Position numbers and translations under genes: made by a program. The notes beneath the pieces are model-generated. The model had not been told where the DNA came from. It made no database searches and saw only the letters and a list, made by a program, of their open reading frames with translations. From Vibrio bathopelagicus (GTDB lineage Bacteria; Pseudomonadota; Gammaproteobacteria; Enterobacterales; Vibrionaceae): 64,000 nt of DNA. The DNA lies in contig NZ_CP062500.1 in the NCBI RefSeq assembly GCF_014879975.1, positions 1,054,001 to 1,118,000 of the forward strand, given 5' to 3'. Shown here piece after piece: positions 1 to 9,115 of this stretch (positions are counted from its first letter, which is position 1; each line of letters starts with the position of its first letter).

Positions 1-29
1 GAGAATGGTGTCTGAAAGGAAATGAGACT

Positions 30-623
30 CTATTGCTCGCTTAGGTACTGAATGGTTTTGAGCAGTTCTTCCATAGAGCGGTGGCCTCTTAGTTTCACCA
101 TATAGCACCCATTAATAATAAAGCTCGGAATACTGCTAATCGACGCTTGCTCTGTCTTTGAAACAGCATCTTCCATAAACTTGGCCCAGAGCTGTTGTTG
201 GTCTTGAGTCATGTCTTCTTGTTTCACAAGGTTATGTTCTTTGAAAAAGTGGTCAATATCCGTTTCTTGAAGCGGATTGTTAGTTTGAACCAACGAAAAC
301 AATTCACTCAAAAGCTCATGAGATAGATCCGGTTTTTGAGCCAAAACGGTGTAGTAAAGACTTGCCGCTTGTAAGGTCGAGTCGTTAAAAATCACGTGAG
401 TACGATGCAATGTTAGCTCACCAGAAGCTTCTTTATCTTTGAGCAACTCCGTCATCTGCCAACAAGGCATGCAGGTCAATGAAAAGAACTTGTCTACTTG
501 ATACTCGGTCGAATAAGGCTTATCCAGAACCGTGTATTGTTTTCCCTCTGTTGGAGACGCACAAGTCGCAGCGCTTAGAATAAGAGAAGCTAACAGGATA
601 AATACGTTTTGTAATCGTTTCAT
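30..623 (-). CDS. DsbA-like thiol:disulfide interchange protein
   Basis: Predicted exported thioredoxin-fold oxidoreductase of 197 residues. A hydrophobic N-terminal segment (about residues 6-22) looks like a signal peptide. A CMPC motif near residue 52 is in the position of the DsbA-family CxxC active site. The C-terminal part carries the usual SIPSFIINGCY region, where Ile-Pro supplies the cis-proline loop. The motif differs from the CPHC of classical DsbA, so redox potential and partner may differ. The residues before the signal cleavage region (SAATC) do not make a convincing lipobox. It appears monocistronic. Function is inferred from fold and motif. Confidence 0.75.
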   Translation of the reverse strand: MKRLQNVFILLASLILSAATCASPTEGKQYTVLDKPYSTEYQVDKFFSLTCMPCWQMTELLKDKEASGELTLHRTHVIFNDSTLQAASLYYTVLAQKPDLSHELLSELFSLVQTNNPLQETDIDHFFKEHNLVKQEDMTQDQQQLWAKFMEDAVSKTEQASISSIPSFIINGCYMVKLRGHRSMEELLKTIQYLSEQ

Positions 624-809
624 GGGAGTTCCGGTTTATCGGTGTAGTGACAAAAAATGCCCATCACACAAGGTGCAATAGGCTTTGTATTGGTTTATTG
701 ATGAATGTTTTGAAAAGCCTGTGTTTGCTCCTAGCGAAATGCGGTCTTTTTTTGTATAACAATATCTGCTCAACACATTAAAAAATGAAAACTATTAAGG
801 GACACTAAA

Positions 810-1130
810 GTGGCTGAATTTAAATACAAAGATCTTTCTCAAGAAGAACAAGATAAGCTGGATGCAGCAACCTTTCGTCGCCTATTAGCACACCTAGATA
901 ACAATAAAGATGTGCAGAACATCGACCTAATGATCTTGGCTGGCTTCTGCCGTAACTGTTTCAGCAAGTGGTACAAAGCGGAAGCTGAACAACAAGGTTT
1001 AGATCTTGATATCGATGATGCTCGTGAGCGCGTGTATGGCATGACTTACGATGAGTGGAAACAAAACCACCAACCCAAAGCGACACCAGAACAACTGGCT
1101 GCATTTGAAGCGAAGCAAAAACCAGAATAA
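810..1130 (+). CDS. DUF1244 family protein
   Basis: A 106-residue cytoplasmic protein matching the DUF1244 family in length and in its core, including the GFCRNCFSKWY segment and a YGMTYDEWK motif. The two closely spaced cysteines (CRNC) are typical of the family. No catalytic activity is established for it. The ATG follows an AGGG-containing ribosome site about 7 bases upstream. The gene stands alone and ends at a strong intrinsic terminator shared with the convergent PLP enzyme gene. Confidence 0.8.
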   Translation: MAEFKYKDLSQEEQDKLDAATFRRLLAHLDNNKDVQNIDLMILAGFCRNCFSKWYKAEAEQQGLDLDIDDARERVYGMTYDEWKQNHQPKATPEQLAAFEAKQKPE

Positions 1131-1159
1131 TCTTGTTTCATCGGTTACGAATGACACAT

Positions 1160-1188
1160 AAAAAGAGCCCGTCAGGGCTCTTTTTATT
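1160..1188. terminator. Bidirectional intrinsic terminator
   Basis: Stem AAAGAGCCC / GGGCTCTTT with a short GTCA loop, followed by a T-rich run on the plus strand and preceded by an A run. It sits between convergent genes and can serve both. Confidence 0.85.
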
Positions 1189-1213
1189 TTGGAACGGGTG
1201 CTTATTCTCGGGC

Positions 1214-2281
1214 TTACGCTAGCTCACCGGTTTGCGAGAAAGCTTCTAGCTTTGCCGCGTACGGTTGTAGGTCACCAATGTTGTTGTTTACCCACTCATC
1301 GTTGAAGTAAGTGTCTAGGTAACGTTCGCCGCTATCACATAGCAAAGTCACGATAGAACCTTTCTCACCACGCGCTTTCATCTCACTTGCTAGCTGAAGC
1401 ACACCGTACATATTGGTACCTGTTGATGCGCCAACCTTACGACCAAGAATGTCAGACAACCAATGTGTGGTTGCGATGCTTGCTGCGTCTGGGATCTTAC
1501 GCATTTCGTCAACCACACCTGGAATGAAGCTTGGTTCTGCACGTGGACGGCCAATGCCTTCAATCTTGCTGAATGTGCTGCCTTTCACGTTCGCATTGCC
1601 TGTTTGGAAGTATTCGTGGAATACAGAGTTCTCAGGGTCGACAACGCATAGTTTAGTTTCATGCTGTTGGTAACGAATGAAACGACCGATCGTTGCTGAA
1701 GTACCACCAGTACCTGGGCTCATTACAACCCAAGCTGGAACCGGGTGATCTTCCATCTGCATTTGGTTGAAAATCGAGTTCGCGATGTTGTTGTTACCAC
1801 GCCAGTCGGTTGCACGCTCAGCGTAAGTAAATTGGTCCATGTAATGACCATTTAGTTCCGCTGCTAAACGACGAGATTCATCGTAAATTTCATCTGAGCG
1901 GTCAACAAGGTGCGCTTGGCCGCCATAGAATTCAATTTGCTCAATTTTTTTCTTCGCTGTGCACTTAGGCATTACCGCAATAAATGGAAGACCAAGCAGG
2001 CGAGCAAAGTACGCCTCAGACACAGCTGTGCTGCCAGATGAAGATTCAATGATCGTTGTTTCTGGGCCAACCCAACCGTTACAAATCGCGTATAAGAACA
2101 GAGAACGCGCTAAACGGTGCTTCAAAGAGCCTGTTGGGTGTGTGCTTTCATCTTTAAGGTAGATATCAATGCCTTCGATGCTTGGAAGGTCTAGCTTGAT
2201 AAGGTGCGTATCCGCTGAGCGTTGGTAGTCGGCTTCAATTTTACGAATCGCGTTGTTAATCCATTGATGGTCAGTGCACAT
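1214..2281 (-). CDS. PLP-dependent cysteine synthase-family enzyme (probable L-cysteine desulfhydrase)
   Basis: A 355-residue fold-type II PLP enzyme. The PLP lysine is in PTGSLKHR (K54), followed by the substrate-loop motif SSSGSTA and a glycine-rich phosphate-binding [12 protein letters not shown] segment. Compared with CysK/CysM it has an extended C-terminus and the [20 protein letters not shown] signature. From memory this is shared with Cds1-type cysteine desulfhydrases (for example the mycobacterial one), which release sulfide from cysteine. It diverges from an Lrp/AsnC regulator resembling DecR, which in E. coli controls cysteine detoxification. That context supports a degradative rather than biosynthetic role, but substrate is inferred. 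Confidence 0.7.
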   Translation of the reverse strand: MCTDHQWINNAIRKIEADYQRSADTHLIKLDLPSIEGIDIYLKDESTHPTGSLKHRLARSLFLYAICNGWVGPETTIIESSSGSTAVSEAYFARLLGLPFIAVMPKCTAKKKIEQIEFYGGQAHLVDRSDEIYDESRRLAAELNGHYMDQFTYAERATDWRGNNNIANSIFNQMQMEDHPVPAWVVMSPGTGGTSATIGRFIRYQQHETKLCVVDPENSVFHEYFQTGNANVKGSTFSKIEGIGRPRAEPSFIPGVVDEMRKIPDAASIATTHWLSDILGRKVGASTGTNMYGVLQLASEMKARGEKGSIVTLLCDSGERYLDTYFNDEWVNNNIGDLQPYAAKLEAFSQTGELA

Positions 2282-2390
2282 AAGCGTTCTCCTGATCTTG
2301 TGTAGGAATTTTTTGTAATTGGTATGGTTCTAATTTATCTAGAATTCGAGAGAAAAACTTTGCCATATTTGCTTTGTTCTGACTAAAATG

Positions 2391-2405
2391 TAGAAAATTA
2401 TTCTC
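2391..2405. promoter_or_regulatory. Candidate Lrp/AsnC-family operator
   Basis: The 15-mer TAGAAAATTATTCTC matches the E. coli Lrp consensus YAGHAWATTWTDCTR at all but the last position. It lies in the short region between the divergent PLP enzyme and Lrp-family genes, directly ahead of the regulator start. The regulator may therefore act on both genes. Confidence 0.5.
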
Positions 2406-2410
2406 TTTAA

Positions 2411-2884
2411 ATGCGATTTGGTGAAAGTGTGATAGATGCCGTAGATAAAAAAATATTAGGTTTGCTGCAAGAAGACAGCACGCTGTCATTGAACGATATT
2501 TCAGAGGCGGTCAACCTAACAACCACTCCCTGTTGGAAAAGACTGAAGCGTCTTGAAGAGAACGGTATTATTGAAAAAAGAGTGGCGTTGCTGAACCCTG
2601 AGAAGCTTGATCTTGCTTTTACCGCGTTCGTATTGGTGAAAACAAGCAACCATTCTCATGAGTGGTATGGGCGCTTTGTGAATACTGTGTCGGACTTTCC
2701 AGAAGTGATGGAGTTCTATCGAATGGCTGGCGAGTATGATTATATGATGAAGGTTCAGGTTAAAGACATGAAGTGCTTTGATGATTTCTACAAGCGTTTG
2801 GTGAATAGTATTGATGGTATCTCGAATGTGACCTCGACGTTTGCTATGGAACCATTGAAGTACACGACAGCTCTACCGCTTTAA
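2411..2884 (+). CDS. Lrp/AsnC-family regulator, DecR-like
   Basis: A 157-residue one-component regulator. An N-terminal AsnC-type winged helix (about residues 10-65) carries [43 protein letters not shown], and a C-terminal RAM ligand domain follows. The [11 protein letters not shown] recognition helix resembles E. coli DecR. It is divergent from a probable cysteine desulfhydrase gene with an Lrp-like palindrome between them, which suggests cysteine-responsive control. The ATG at 2411 has no good ribosome site; a GTG at about 2429, giving a start at MIDAVDKK, would be closer to the usual family N-terminus. Confidence 0.8.
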   Translation: MRFGESVIDAVDKKILGLLQEDSTLSLNDISEAVNLTTTPCWKRLKRLEENGIIEKRVALLNPEKLDLAFTAFVLVKTSNHSHEWYGRFVNTVSDFPEVMEFYRMAGEYDYMMKVQVKDMKCFDDFYKRLVNSIDGISNVTSTFAMEPLKYTTALPL

Positions 2885-2956
2885 ACTATACCTAGCCTCA
2901 CGTTACATCTTGTCTCAGTTTAGACATCGCCTCTGCGATAAAGAAAAGGATTATTC

Positions 2957-3622
2957 ATGTTTGCAAAAATCTCTACCGCGATCCAATTAGTGTTAGCCAT
3001 CGCCATTTTTTACTTAGGCTACACCATCTATTCGTTTACCAATAAAGTCGGTGATATCGTCGATACTTATCCGCAGGTTATCGAAGACTTATCTGTCTTG
3101 ACCAAAGGCCTTAAAGTCGAAGAATGGCTAGAGTTTGCAGCTCATGTCGACGAGCTTGCTCCACAAGTTTTAGATACTGTCGAAGACGTGAGAAAGACAG
3201 TGGACCAAGTCAATCAAACTATTGTCTCTGTCGACAGTAAGATTCCAAGTATTCTCGAAGAAGTAAAAAATGTACGCACTGAAGTCGAAAATGTGAGGGT
3301 GGATGTTATCCCTCCAACGCTTTCAGAAATGAAAAGCTACCGAATTGATGTTGTTCCTCCTGTGTTGGCTGAAAGTAAGTCCTACCGCGAGCAGACTATC
3401 CCTGTGATTGTGACTGAGTCTGAAATGCTAAGAGCGGAAGTGCCGGGTATTTTGGCACAGGCTAATTTGTTAGCTGATAAGAGTAAGGAACTAGCTCAGG
3501 GCGCTGCAGAAGGTGCGGTGAAAGGAGTTGTGCTATCCCCGTTTAACTTGCTTAGAGATGCGGGCGATGGCATTAAAACGCGAGTGCAAGGTGAATTTGA
3601 GCCTACGCTAGAGACTGAATAG
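2957..3622 (+). CDS. Membrane-anchored repeat protein, function unknown
   Basis: A 221-residue protein with one N-terminal membrane segment (about residues 5-27) and a largely helical acidic body. Residues about 93-180 contain five imperfect repeats of the form [IV]P-x-x-[LV]-x-E-x-x-x-x-R: IPSILEEVKNVR, IPPTLSEMKSYR, VPPVLAESKSYR, IPVIVTESEMLR and VPGILAQANLLA. The C-terminal region is Ala/Gly-rich and ends acidic. No family is recognised. The pattern suggests an elongated periplasmic or cytoplasmic rod tethered to the inner membrane. It has an AAAGGA ribosome site and stands alone. Confidence 0.6.
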   Translation: MFAKISTAIQLVLAIAIFYLGYTIYSFTNKVGDIVDTYPQVIEDLSVLTKGLKVEEWLEFAAHVDELAPQVLDTVEDVRKTVDQVNQTIVSVDSKIPSILEEVKNVRTEVENVRVDVIPPTLSEMKSYRIDVVPPVLAESKSYREQTIPVIVTESEMLRAEVPGILAQANLLADKSKELAQGAAEGAVKGVVLSPFNLLRDAGDGIKTRVQGEFEPTLETE

Positions 3623-3671
3623 AGATTGTTGACTATTGAGTAACAGCCTTTGCTTGGCGTTATGGAAAAGA

Positions 3672-3702
3672 AAAGGGGCTAGGTTATACCTAGCCCCTTA
3701 TT
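3672..3702. terminator. Bidirectional intrinsic terminator
   Basis: Perfect 12-bp stem AAGGGGCTAGGT / ACCTAGCCCCTT around TAT, between convergent genes. Confidence 0.85.
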
Positions 3703-3706
3703 GTTG

Positions 3707-3742
3707 GCTGGTGCTGGTGCTGGTGCTGGTGCTGGTGCTGGT
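3707..3742. repeat. GCTGGT hexanucleotide repeat (6 copies)
   Basis: Six perfect tandem GCTGGT units lie in the non-coding gap just after the terminator and before the 3' end of tesB. They are non-coding on both strands as annotated. Copy number probably varies between strains through slippage. Confidence 0.9.
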
Positions 3743-3769
3743 GTATTGTTTGTAAAAAACGTCTACTCA

Positions 3770-4630
3770 TTACTTAGTAAAGCGCATCACACCTTCTTGA
3801 ACCGCAGTCGCGACTAATTCGCCTTTTTGATTGAAGATCTCGCCGCGCACTAGGCCACGAGTGTTTGCTGCTGTCGGGCTCTCAATCGCATAAAGCAACC
3901 ATTCGTCCATCTTGAATGGGCGATGGAACCAGATTGAATGATCAATCGTCGCGACTTGGAAGTTTGGTGTCATGATTGAAACTTCATGTGGGTGAAGCGC
4001 AGTAACCAAGAACCCCCAATCTGACGCGTAAGCAAGCAAATATTGGTGAATGAGCTGGTTATCTGGCAACGCACCATTCGCTCTCACCCACAGATATTGC
4101 TTTGCTTCGGCCTTTTTAGGCTTCAGTGGGTTAACGACAGTAACAGGGCGCATTTCAATCGGCTTTTCGCCACAAAAAGTCTTACGCAGTTTTTCAGGCA
4201 AGAACTCAGCAATATGGCTCGCTAGCTCAGTTTCAGATGCAAAGTTCTCTGGGCCTGGGATGTTTGGCATTTCATTCTGATGTTCAAAACCTGGAGCATC
4301 ACCATGGTAAGAAGCCGTGAGATAGAAAATAGGGCGGCCATTTTGAATCGCTTTAACACGGCGCGTGCTGAAGCTGCGTCCATCTCTTAGGTTCTCAACA
4401 TCGTAAATAATGGGCTTTTCAGGGTCACCAGGAAATAGAAAATAACTGTGGAACGAGTGAACACTGCGGTCGTCTTGAACGGTATAACGAGCCGCAGATA
4501 GCGCTTGCCCTAATACTTGACCACCATAAACCTGTGGTAGGCCGAGGTTCTCACTTTGCCCGCGGAACAGACCTTCTTCCAGCTTCTCTAGCTGGAGTAA
4601 ACTTAATAATTCTTGCAAAGGTTGACTCAT
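3770..4630 (-). CDS. tesB: Acyl-CoA thioesterase II
   Basis: A 286-residue double-hotdog thioesterase that hydrolyses acyl-CoA to free fatty acid and CoA in the cytoplasm. N-terminal hotdog features [15 protein letters not shown] and VHSFHSYFL are present. The C-terminal hotdog holds the catalytic Asp ([11 protein letters not shown]), Thr region (SPTAANTRG) and Gln ([12 protein letters not shown]) of the TesB family. The chosen start is MSQPLQELL; an ATG three codons upstream is also possible. As in E. coli, ybaY and the atypical alkyltransferase gene follow nearby, a conserved neighbourhood. Confidence 0.93.
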   Translation of the reverse strand: MSQPLQELLSLLQLEKLEEGLFRGQSENLGLPQVYGGQVLGQALSAARYTVQDDRSVHSFHSYFLFPGDPEKPIIYDVENLRDGRSFSTRRVKAIQNGRPIFYLTASYHGDAPGFEHQNEMPNIPGPENFASETELASHIAEFLPEKLRKTFCGEKPIEMRPVTVVNPLKPKKAEAKQYLWVRANGALPDNQLIHQYLLAYASDWGFLVTALHPHEVSIMTPNFQVATIDHSIWFHRPFKMDEWLLYAIESPTAANTRGLVRGEIFNQKGELVATAVQEGVMRFTK

Positions 4631-4798
4631 CGCCAGCATGCCTCTTGGTAAAATGGATGTCAGATTATTGTGTTAATCATTCAGCTTAGTCAGATATCTG
4701 TCAATAAATCATAGGGTTTCAAGACAGAATATGAAAGCTCTCTTATAATTGATGAGTAGATTTGCCGAGTCCGGCAAACATGTTGAGAGAAATTGAAT

Positions 4799-5239
4799 AT
4801 GAAAAAGGCTCTAATTCTTATTACGTCTTTAGTATCGTTTGGCCTACTTGTTGGTTGCCAAGCAACATCAGAAACGAACACTTCTCAGGAAGTGGTTGCA
4901 GAGAACGCTCAAGTGATTTCAGGAACAGTAAGCTATCGCGAAAGAATTGCATTGCCCGAGAATGCAGTGGTTACCGTAACGCTAGAAGATATTTCACTGG
5001 CTGACGCGCCATCGACCGTTATCGCGACTCAAGAATTCACTACCGATGGTAAGCAAGTACCGTTTGCATTCGAGTTGAGCTACGACAACAACAAGATCCA
5101 ACCGAACCACCGTTACAACATGCGCGCAACGATTCACGTTGACGGTAAACTGCGTTTCACTACTGACACGATTAAGTCAGTGATTACCGACGTAGAAAAC
5201 ACGCAACAAGCAGACCTACGCTTGGTTGGTGTTCGTTAA
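4799..5239 (+). CDS. ybaY: YbaY-family lipoprotein
   Basis: A 146-residue lipoprotein with a lipobox (LLVGC, cysteine near residue 20) after a basic, hydrophobic signal. The body is a single beta-rich YbaY domain, starting ISGTVSYRERIALPENAVVTVTLEDIS. Function is unknown in the family. ATG 4799 follows a GAGAGA ribosome site, and an in-frame TTG two codons earlier is less likely. Divergent from tesB and convergent with the MGMT-like gene. Confidence 0.85.
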   Translation: MKKALILITSLVSFGLLVGCQATSETNTSQEVVAENAQVISGTVSYRERIALPENAVVTVTLEDISLADAPSTVIATQEFTTDGKQVPFAFELSYDNNKIQPNHRYNMRATIHVDGKLRFTTDTIKSVITDVENTQQADLRLVGVR

Positions 5240-5314
5240 TTAGAAATGGATGCCGCTGTTAAGGCATCTTGATTGGATTAACTTAGCCAGTTGAATTGGC
5301 GATTAGTGGCAGCT

Positions 5315-5617
5315 CTAGGGCTGCCATTTGTATATTCTGAGTTTCACCTTTCCTGCGTCGCTCACTTCAATCCCTTCTTCGACAAGACGCTTCTTTTGGC
5401 GATCAAACGAATCACCTTTCAAAGAAAGTTCACCCTTACTGTTGATCACTCGATACCAAGGCAGTTTGCTACCTTCCGGTAAGTTTCCTAATGCTCTACC
5501 TACATGTCGTGCATACCCCGGAAAACCTGAAAAACGTGCTATGTCTCCATAAGTTGTTACTTTTCCATATGGAATTTGGTGAATCACTGCAAAGATTTGG
5601 GACAAAAATTGGTCCAT
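5315..5617 (-). CDS. ybaZ: Alkyltransferase-like protein (MGMT family without active cysteine)
   Basis: A 100-residue O6-alkylguanine-DNA alkyltransferase homologue. The Cys acceptor motif PCHRV is replaced by PWYRV (Trp for Cys), the hallmark of ATL proteins. These bind O6-alkylguanine and hand it to nucleotide excision repair rather than removing the alkyl group. The DNA-binding helix region (YGDIARFSGFPGYARHVGRAL) with its arginine finger is intact. It lies 1.2 kb from ada, so two alkylation-damage genes flank the 4.5S RNA gene. Confidence 0.88.
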   Translation of the reverse strand: MDQFLSQIFAVIHQIPYGKVTTYGDIARFSGFPGYARHVGRALGNLPEGSKLPWYRVINSKGELSLKGDSFDRQKKRLVEEGIEVSDAGKVKLRIYKWQP

Positions 5618-5668
5618 ACTAAAAATTCCTAGTTCATTAATACCACGGATCGGTAGAAGGAGAGGGCT

Positions 5669-6412
5669 ATGGTATTTTCAACGTTTCAGTTCTTGATAAC
5701 CACATTATTAGCCGTTGTTTGTGCGAGAGCAATCAGTTTAAGTGAGGGAGATATCCCAGTGCTTGCAATGGTCATTCCTGCATTATGGATATTACCGCAG
5801 GGCGGCATTGCAGGATTAGTTCTGCTTGTTTCCATGACGACCTACGGCTTAACGCTGCCCCTACAACCCATCACACTCTCTGTGAGTGCGTGGGTGCTAT
5901 TCCCATTATTGATGGTGGTCTTTTCAAAACGCAGTAGCTTGTCGGTTGTTATTATTTCGGGATTAATTGTCGCGACCTTACAAGTTGGTATTATGGTGAC
6001 CCAATCTGCGGGTAAGCTTGATGGTGCACCTTGGATTACCACGCTGCAAACCTTGTCGATTATCATGATTTGGTGGGCGGCGAATCACCTTAAGCCCGCC
6101 AGCCGTCACAGCTGGTGGTCATTAGGTTTGATTCTTCCATTATGGATCGCCGATTTACCTTACGCGGCTTTGGTTGCCTTGTGTGTTACCGGTATTATGG
6201 CATCGATGGAAACACTTACTCGCTTGAAGACCTTCCGTTGGAATAAGTTACTGTGTTGGACATTGCCGACTGTTGGCTTTGCGGCTTTGGTCATTACACC
6301 CAGCATTGAGGTACCAAGCCCAGTCTTTGTGGTGTGGTTATGCTTGTTGGGCACCGCATGGATGACAGACTACATCATCCGAACGGAAGAGAACGAAGAC
6401 GCAGACCTTTAG
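5669..6412 (+). CDS. Polytopic membrane protein, function unknown
   Basis: A 247-residue, very hydrophobic protein with about seven or eight predicted membrane segments and a short acidic C-terminal tail (EENEDADL). No transporter or enzyme signature is recognised. It has an AGAAGGAGAG ribosome site 7 bases before the ATG and diverges from the ATL gene with about 50 bp between them. Probably a lineage-conserved inner-membrane protein. Confidence 0.65.
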   Translation: MVFSTFQFLITTLLAVVCARAISLSEGDIPVLAMVIPALWILPQGGIAGLVLLVSMTTYGLTLPLQPITLSVSAWVLFPLLMVVFSKRSSLSVVIISGLIVATLQVGIMVTQSAGKLDGAPWITTLQTLSIIMIWWAANHLKPASRHSWWSLGLILPLWIADLPYAALVALCVTGIMASMETLTRLKTFRWNKLLCWTLPTVGFAALVITPSIEVPSPVFVVWLCLLGTAWMTDYIIRTEENEDADL

Positions 6413-6650
6413 CTGAAGTGAATGATATTCTGTTCGTAAGGATAAAAGCGAGCACATGTGACTTGAATGAATGCGTTATGAAACAAAGACAAAGCTGATG
6501 CTTTATCCGACAGTTTTACGGTGTGTTGGGTAAAGGGTAATCACTTAAACCACATTTGTTTAAAAAGAGTCGCTTTGTGCTTGCAATGGTTGCTGCGATG
6601 CTTAATAATCCAATCACTCTTTGAGGCAAGCCTCTTAGAAAAAGAATCTA

Positions 6651-6760
6651 TGGAGGCTCTGGTCCTCCCGCAACACTAACTTGTGAACTCGGTCAGGCCT
6701 GGAAGGGAGCAGCCGCAGCAGGCGACGTGTGTGCCGGGATGTGGCTGGGGCTTCCACCCA
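6651..6760 (+). ncRNA. ffs: 4.5S RNA (bacterial SRP RNA)
   Basis: Primary sequence closely follows E. coli 4.5S RNA. It has a 5' GGAGGCTCTGG, then CCCGCAAC, the conserved apical segment GGTCAGGCCTGGAAGG with GGAA tetraloop, AGCAGCC, then GTGTGCCGGGATGT and a 3' complementary CTTCCACCC. The RNA pairs with Ffh to form the signal recognition particle for co-translational membrane targeting. A plausible promoter is TTGCAA near 6581 with AATAAT near 6604, which would give a short 5' leader removed by processing. Exact ends are estimated from alignment to the E. coli RNA. Confidence 0.95.
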
Positions 6761-6763
6761 TAT

Positions 6764-6792
6764 AAAAAGCCGCTCTTAATGAGCGGTTTTTT
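6764..6792 (+). terminator. Terminator of 4.5S RNA gene
   Basis: Stem CCGCTC / GAGCGG with loop TTAAT followed by six T residues, just after the SRP RNA. Confidence 0.85.
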
Positions 6793-6861
6793 GCTATTTG
6801 AAGCTTTTAATTGTAGTTTTCAAATAACGCCTTCAAGTTTATTCATCTGCGCCCCTAGATC

Positions 6862-7926
6862 TTACTTGTCTCGCTCTAATCGCTCTTTATCTAACAATAC
6901 GCGTTTACGTTCTAATCCCCAGCGATAGCCACCTAGCTCACCGTTGCTTCTTAGCACACGATGACAAGGTATCAGCACGCCAATCCGGTTTTTACCACAA
7001 GCAGATGCCACAGCTCGAACGGCTTTTGGTTTGTCGATCTCATCAGCCACCTCACTGTAGCTGATGAGATCACCTTCTTTAATACTCAATAAAAATTGCC
7101 ATACCTTAATCTGAAATGCGGTTCCTCGAATATCGAGTGGTAAGTCAGGTCTTGGGGCGCCTTGGCTTATGTGTTGATCGAGAGCTTCTATCCAGAAATC
7201 CAATTCGGGCGTATCTTGCGAAGCGGAAATTGTCAGCTCAGCTTTTGGAAATTCACTACTTAATTGCTCTAATAGTGCTTGCTCATTGTCACCAAATTGC
7301 ACGAAACAGACGCCGTTATCGGTCGCGGCCATCATCATGAAACCGAGTGTAGTTTGGCGGCATGCGTAATTGATCGTCTCGCCTGCACCTCCCGCTCGAT
7401 AGGCTTTTGGCGCCATACCGATGTTGCGAGTTGCTTCTCCATATACACGACTGATAGAGCCAAAACCAGAAGCGTAGATTGCATCGGTAACGCCATCCCC
7501 TTGCTTTAGAGAGCGCTTGAAGTGACGCATTCGAGCTGCATCTTGATACGCTTTAGGCGACACCCCGAATGCTTCTTTGAACAGTCTTTGTAATCGTGAG
7601 GGAGACAGCTCCGCAATTTCACTTAAGCTAGAAAGTGTGAGTTTCTCATCGGCGTGTGCTTCAATGTAGCGTGCAACCTCGACCAATTTTACCACTCGAG
7701 AGTTTCCCGGAAAAGGGTGGCAGCGTTTGCATGGCCTAAAGCCTGCTAACATCGCCATTTCGATGCTTTCAAAGAACCTTAAGTTCTCAGGTTTGGCCGG
7801 TCGCGCCGAACACGATGGCAAGCAATAAACGCCCGTTGTGATAACACCATAGAAAAATTGCCCATCGAAAGACTGGTCTCTGACGGCTATCGCTTTTCTC
7901 ATTTCGATCTCTGGTGGCATTGGCAT
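6862..7926 (-). CDS. ada: Ada: AraC-type regulator fused to O6-methylguanine-DNA methyltransferase
   Basis: A 354-residue protein with the full Ada layout. The N-terminal zinc methyl-phosphotriester domain has Cys35, Cys39 and a PCKRC pair. An AraC helix-turn-helix region follows (about residues 85-185), then the C-terminal methyltransferase with catalytic PCHRV. It accepts methyl groups from DNA and, when methylated at the N-domain, activates alkylation-response genes. Length matches E. coli Ada (354). Both acceptor cysteines are present. No alkB partner is adjacent. Confidence 0.93.
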   Translation of the reverse strand: MPMPPEIEMRKAIAVRDQSFDGQFFYGVITTGVYCLPSCSARPAKPENLRFFESIEMAMLAGFRPCKRCHPFPGNSRVVKLVEVARYIEAHADEKLTLSSLSEIAELSPSRLQRLFKEAFGVSPKAYQDAARMRHFKRSLKQGDGVTDAIYASGFGSISRVYGEATRNIGMAPKAYRAGGAGETINYACRQTTLGFMMMAATDNGVCFVQFGDNEQALLEQLSSEFPKAELTISASQDTPELDFWIEALDQHISQGAPRPDLPLDIRGTAFQIKVWQFLLSIKEGDLISYSEVADEIDKPKAVRAVASACGKNRIGVLIPCHRVLRSNGELGGYRWGLERKRVLLDKERLERDK

Positions 7927-8143
7927 GGCTCAATCTCTACTCAATTACTGGTCTACGATTATCTAACCGTATGTTCGGTGATGGTTCCATCCGTTTCTTG
8001 CTGACTAATTTTTATTATAAGCTCCTGAGGTTCAATAGCTTTGGGGTTGAACAATATAGATATAACGCAAAATTCGGATGTTTTGTATTCCTGTGGGTCG
8101 CTAAGATTGATCACATACCAATTATTAGAGAGTGAACTGAACC

Positions 8144-9067
8144 ATGACATCGACTATCAATATCTCAATGAATGCACGAGTGTGGGCAATGCTGATTCTG
8201 CTTTCCATGTTATGGGGAGGATCGTTCTTCTTCGTTGGTGTTGTGGTTACTGATCTTCCTCCGTTAACCATTGTCGCGCTCAGGGTAGGAATTGCCGCAA
8301 TCACTTTGTGGATTATTGCTTTGATGATAGGACTTCGTCCGCCTAAAGAGTGGCGCGTTTGGGGGGCTTTTTTAGGAATGGGTTTACTCAACAATGCTGT
8401 CCCGTTCGCGCTTATTGTATGGGGGCAAACTCAAATTGCATCAGGGCTAGCATCGATTCTTAACGCCGCGACACCGATCTTTGCGGTTGTGGTGGCAGGA
8501 ATACTCTTGCCTGACGAGCGCGTCACATCGTTAAAACTTGCGGGTGTCGGTATTGGTTTTGTTGGTGTTGTTGTGATGATAGGGTTACCTGCCTTGAGTG
8601 GCGGTGGCAGTTTAATTGCCCAGTTGGCAATCATAGCGGCTGCTTTGTCATACGCATTTGCTGGTGCGTATGGGCGTCGATTCAAAACGATGGGAATTAA
8701 CCCAATTATTACTGCGGCAGGGCAAGTGACTGCATCAACGATTGTATTAACTCCAGTCGCATTAATGGTAGATGGCCCACTTGATGTTGTGGCAATGAGT
8801 GGAGACACATGGTCGGCCATAATCGGGCTAGCAGTTTTATCGACAGCGGTCGCTTATGTTCTTTATTTCAAAATCTTAGAGATTGCGGGAGCGACCAACG
8901 TATTACTTGTTACTTTGTTAGTTCCTGTTTCCGCTATCTTACTTGGCTTCCTGTTCCTCAATGAGTCGTTAGAAGTGATTCACTTTGTTGGCATGTTGTT
9001 GATCGCCATTGGTTTGTCGGCCATTGATGGAAGATTATGGCGCCGTATTAAGTTGGCAAAGGCTTGA
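8144..9067 (+). CDS. EamA/DMT-family exporter
   Basis: A 307-residue inner-membrane protein with about ten predicted membrane helices in two EamA repeats. The first carries LLSMLWGGSFFFVGV, the second starts near residue 160. Family members export amino acids, metabolites or drugs; substrate cannot be read from sequence. A hairpin (GGCAAGG / CCTTGCC at 9081-9103) without a clear T run follows the stop codon. Confidence 0.85.
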   Translation: MTSTINISMNARVWAMLILLSMLWGGSFFFVGVVVTDLPPLTIVALRVGIAAITLWIIALMIGLRPPKEWRVWGAFLGMGLLNNAVPFALIVWGQTQIASGLASILNAATPIFAVVVAGILLPDERVTSLKLAGVGIGFVGVVVMIGLPALSGGGSLIAQLAIIAAALSYAFAGAYGRRFKTMGINPIITAAGQVTASTIVLTPVALMVDGPLDVVAMSGDTWSAIIGLAVLSTAVAYVLYFKILEIAGATNVLLVTLLVPVSAILLGFLFLNESLEVIHFVGMLLIAIGLSAIDGRLWRRIKLAKA

Positions 9068-9115
9068 GTTTAGTTTTATGGGCAAGGCATGATTGACCTT
9101 GCCATCATTAGTTAA

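Noticed and set aside
839..1042. Open frame on the minus strand within the DUF1244 gene
   Set aside because: Ser/Arg-rich shadow frame with no ribosome site; the plus-strand gene explains the region.
8431..8820. 129-codon open frame opposite the EamA exporter gene
   Set aside because: Antisense shadow of a membrane-protein gene: Pro/Thr/Ile-rich composition and no start signal.
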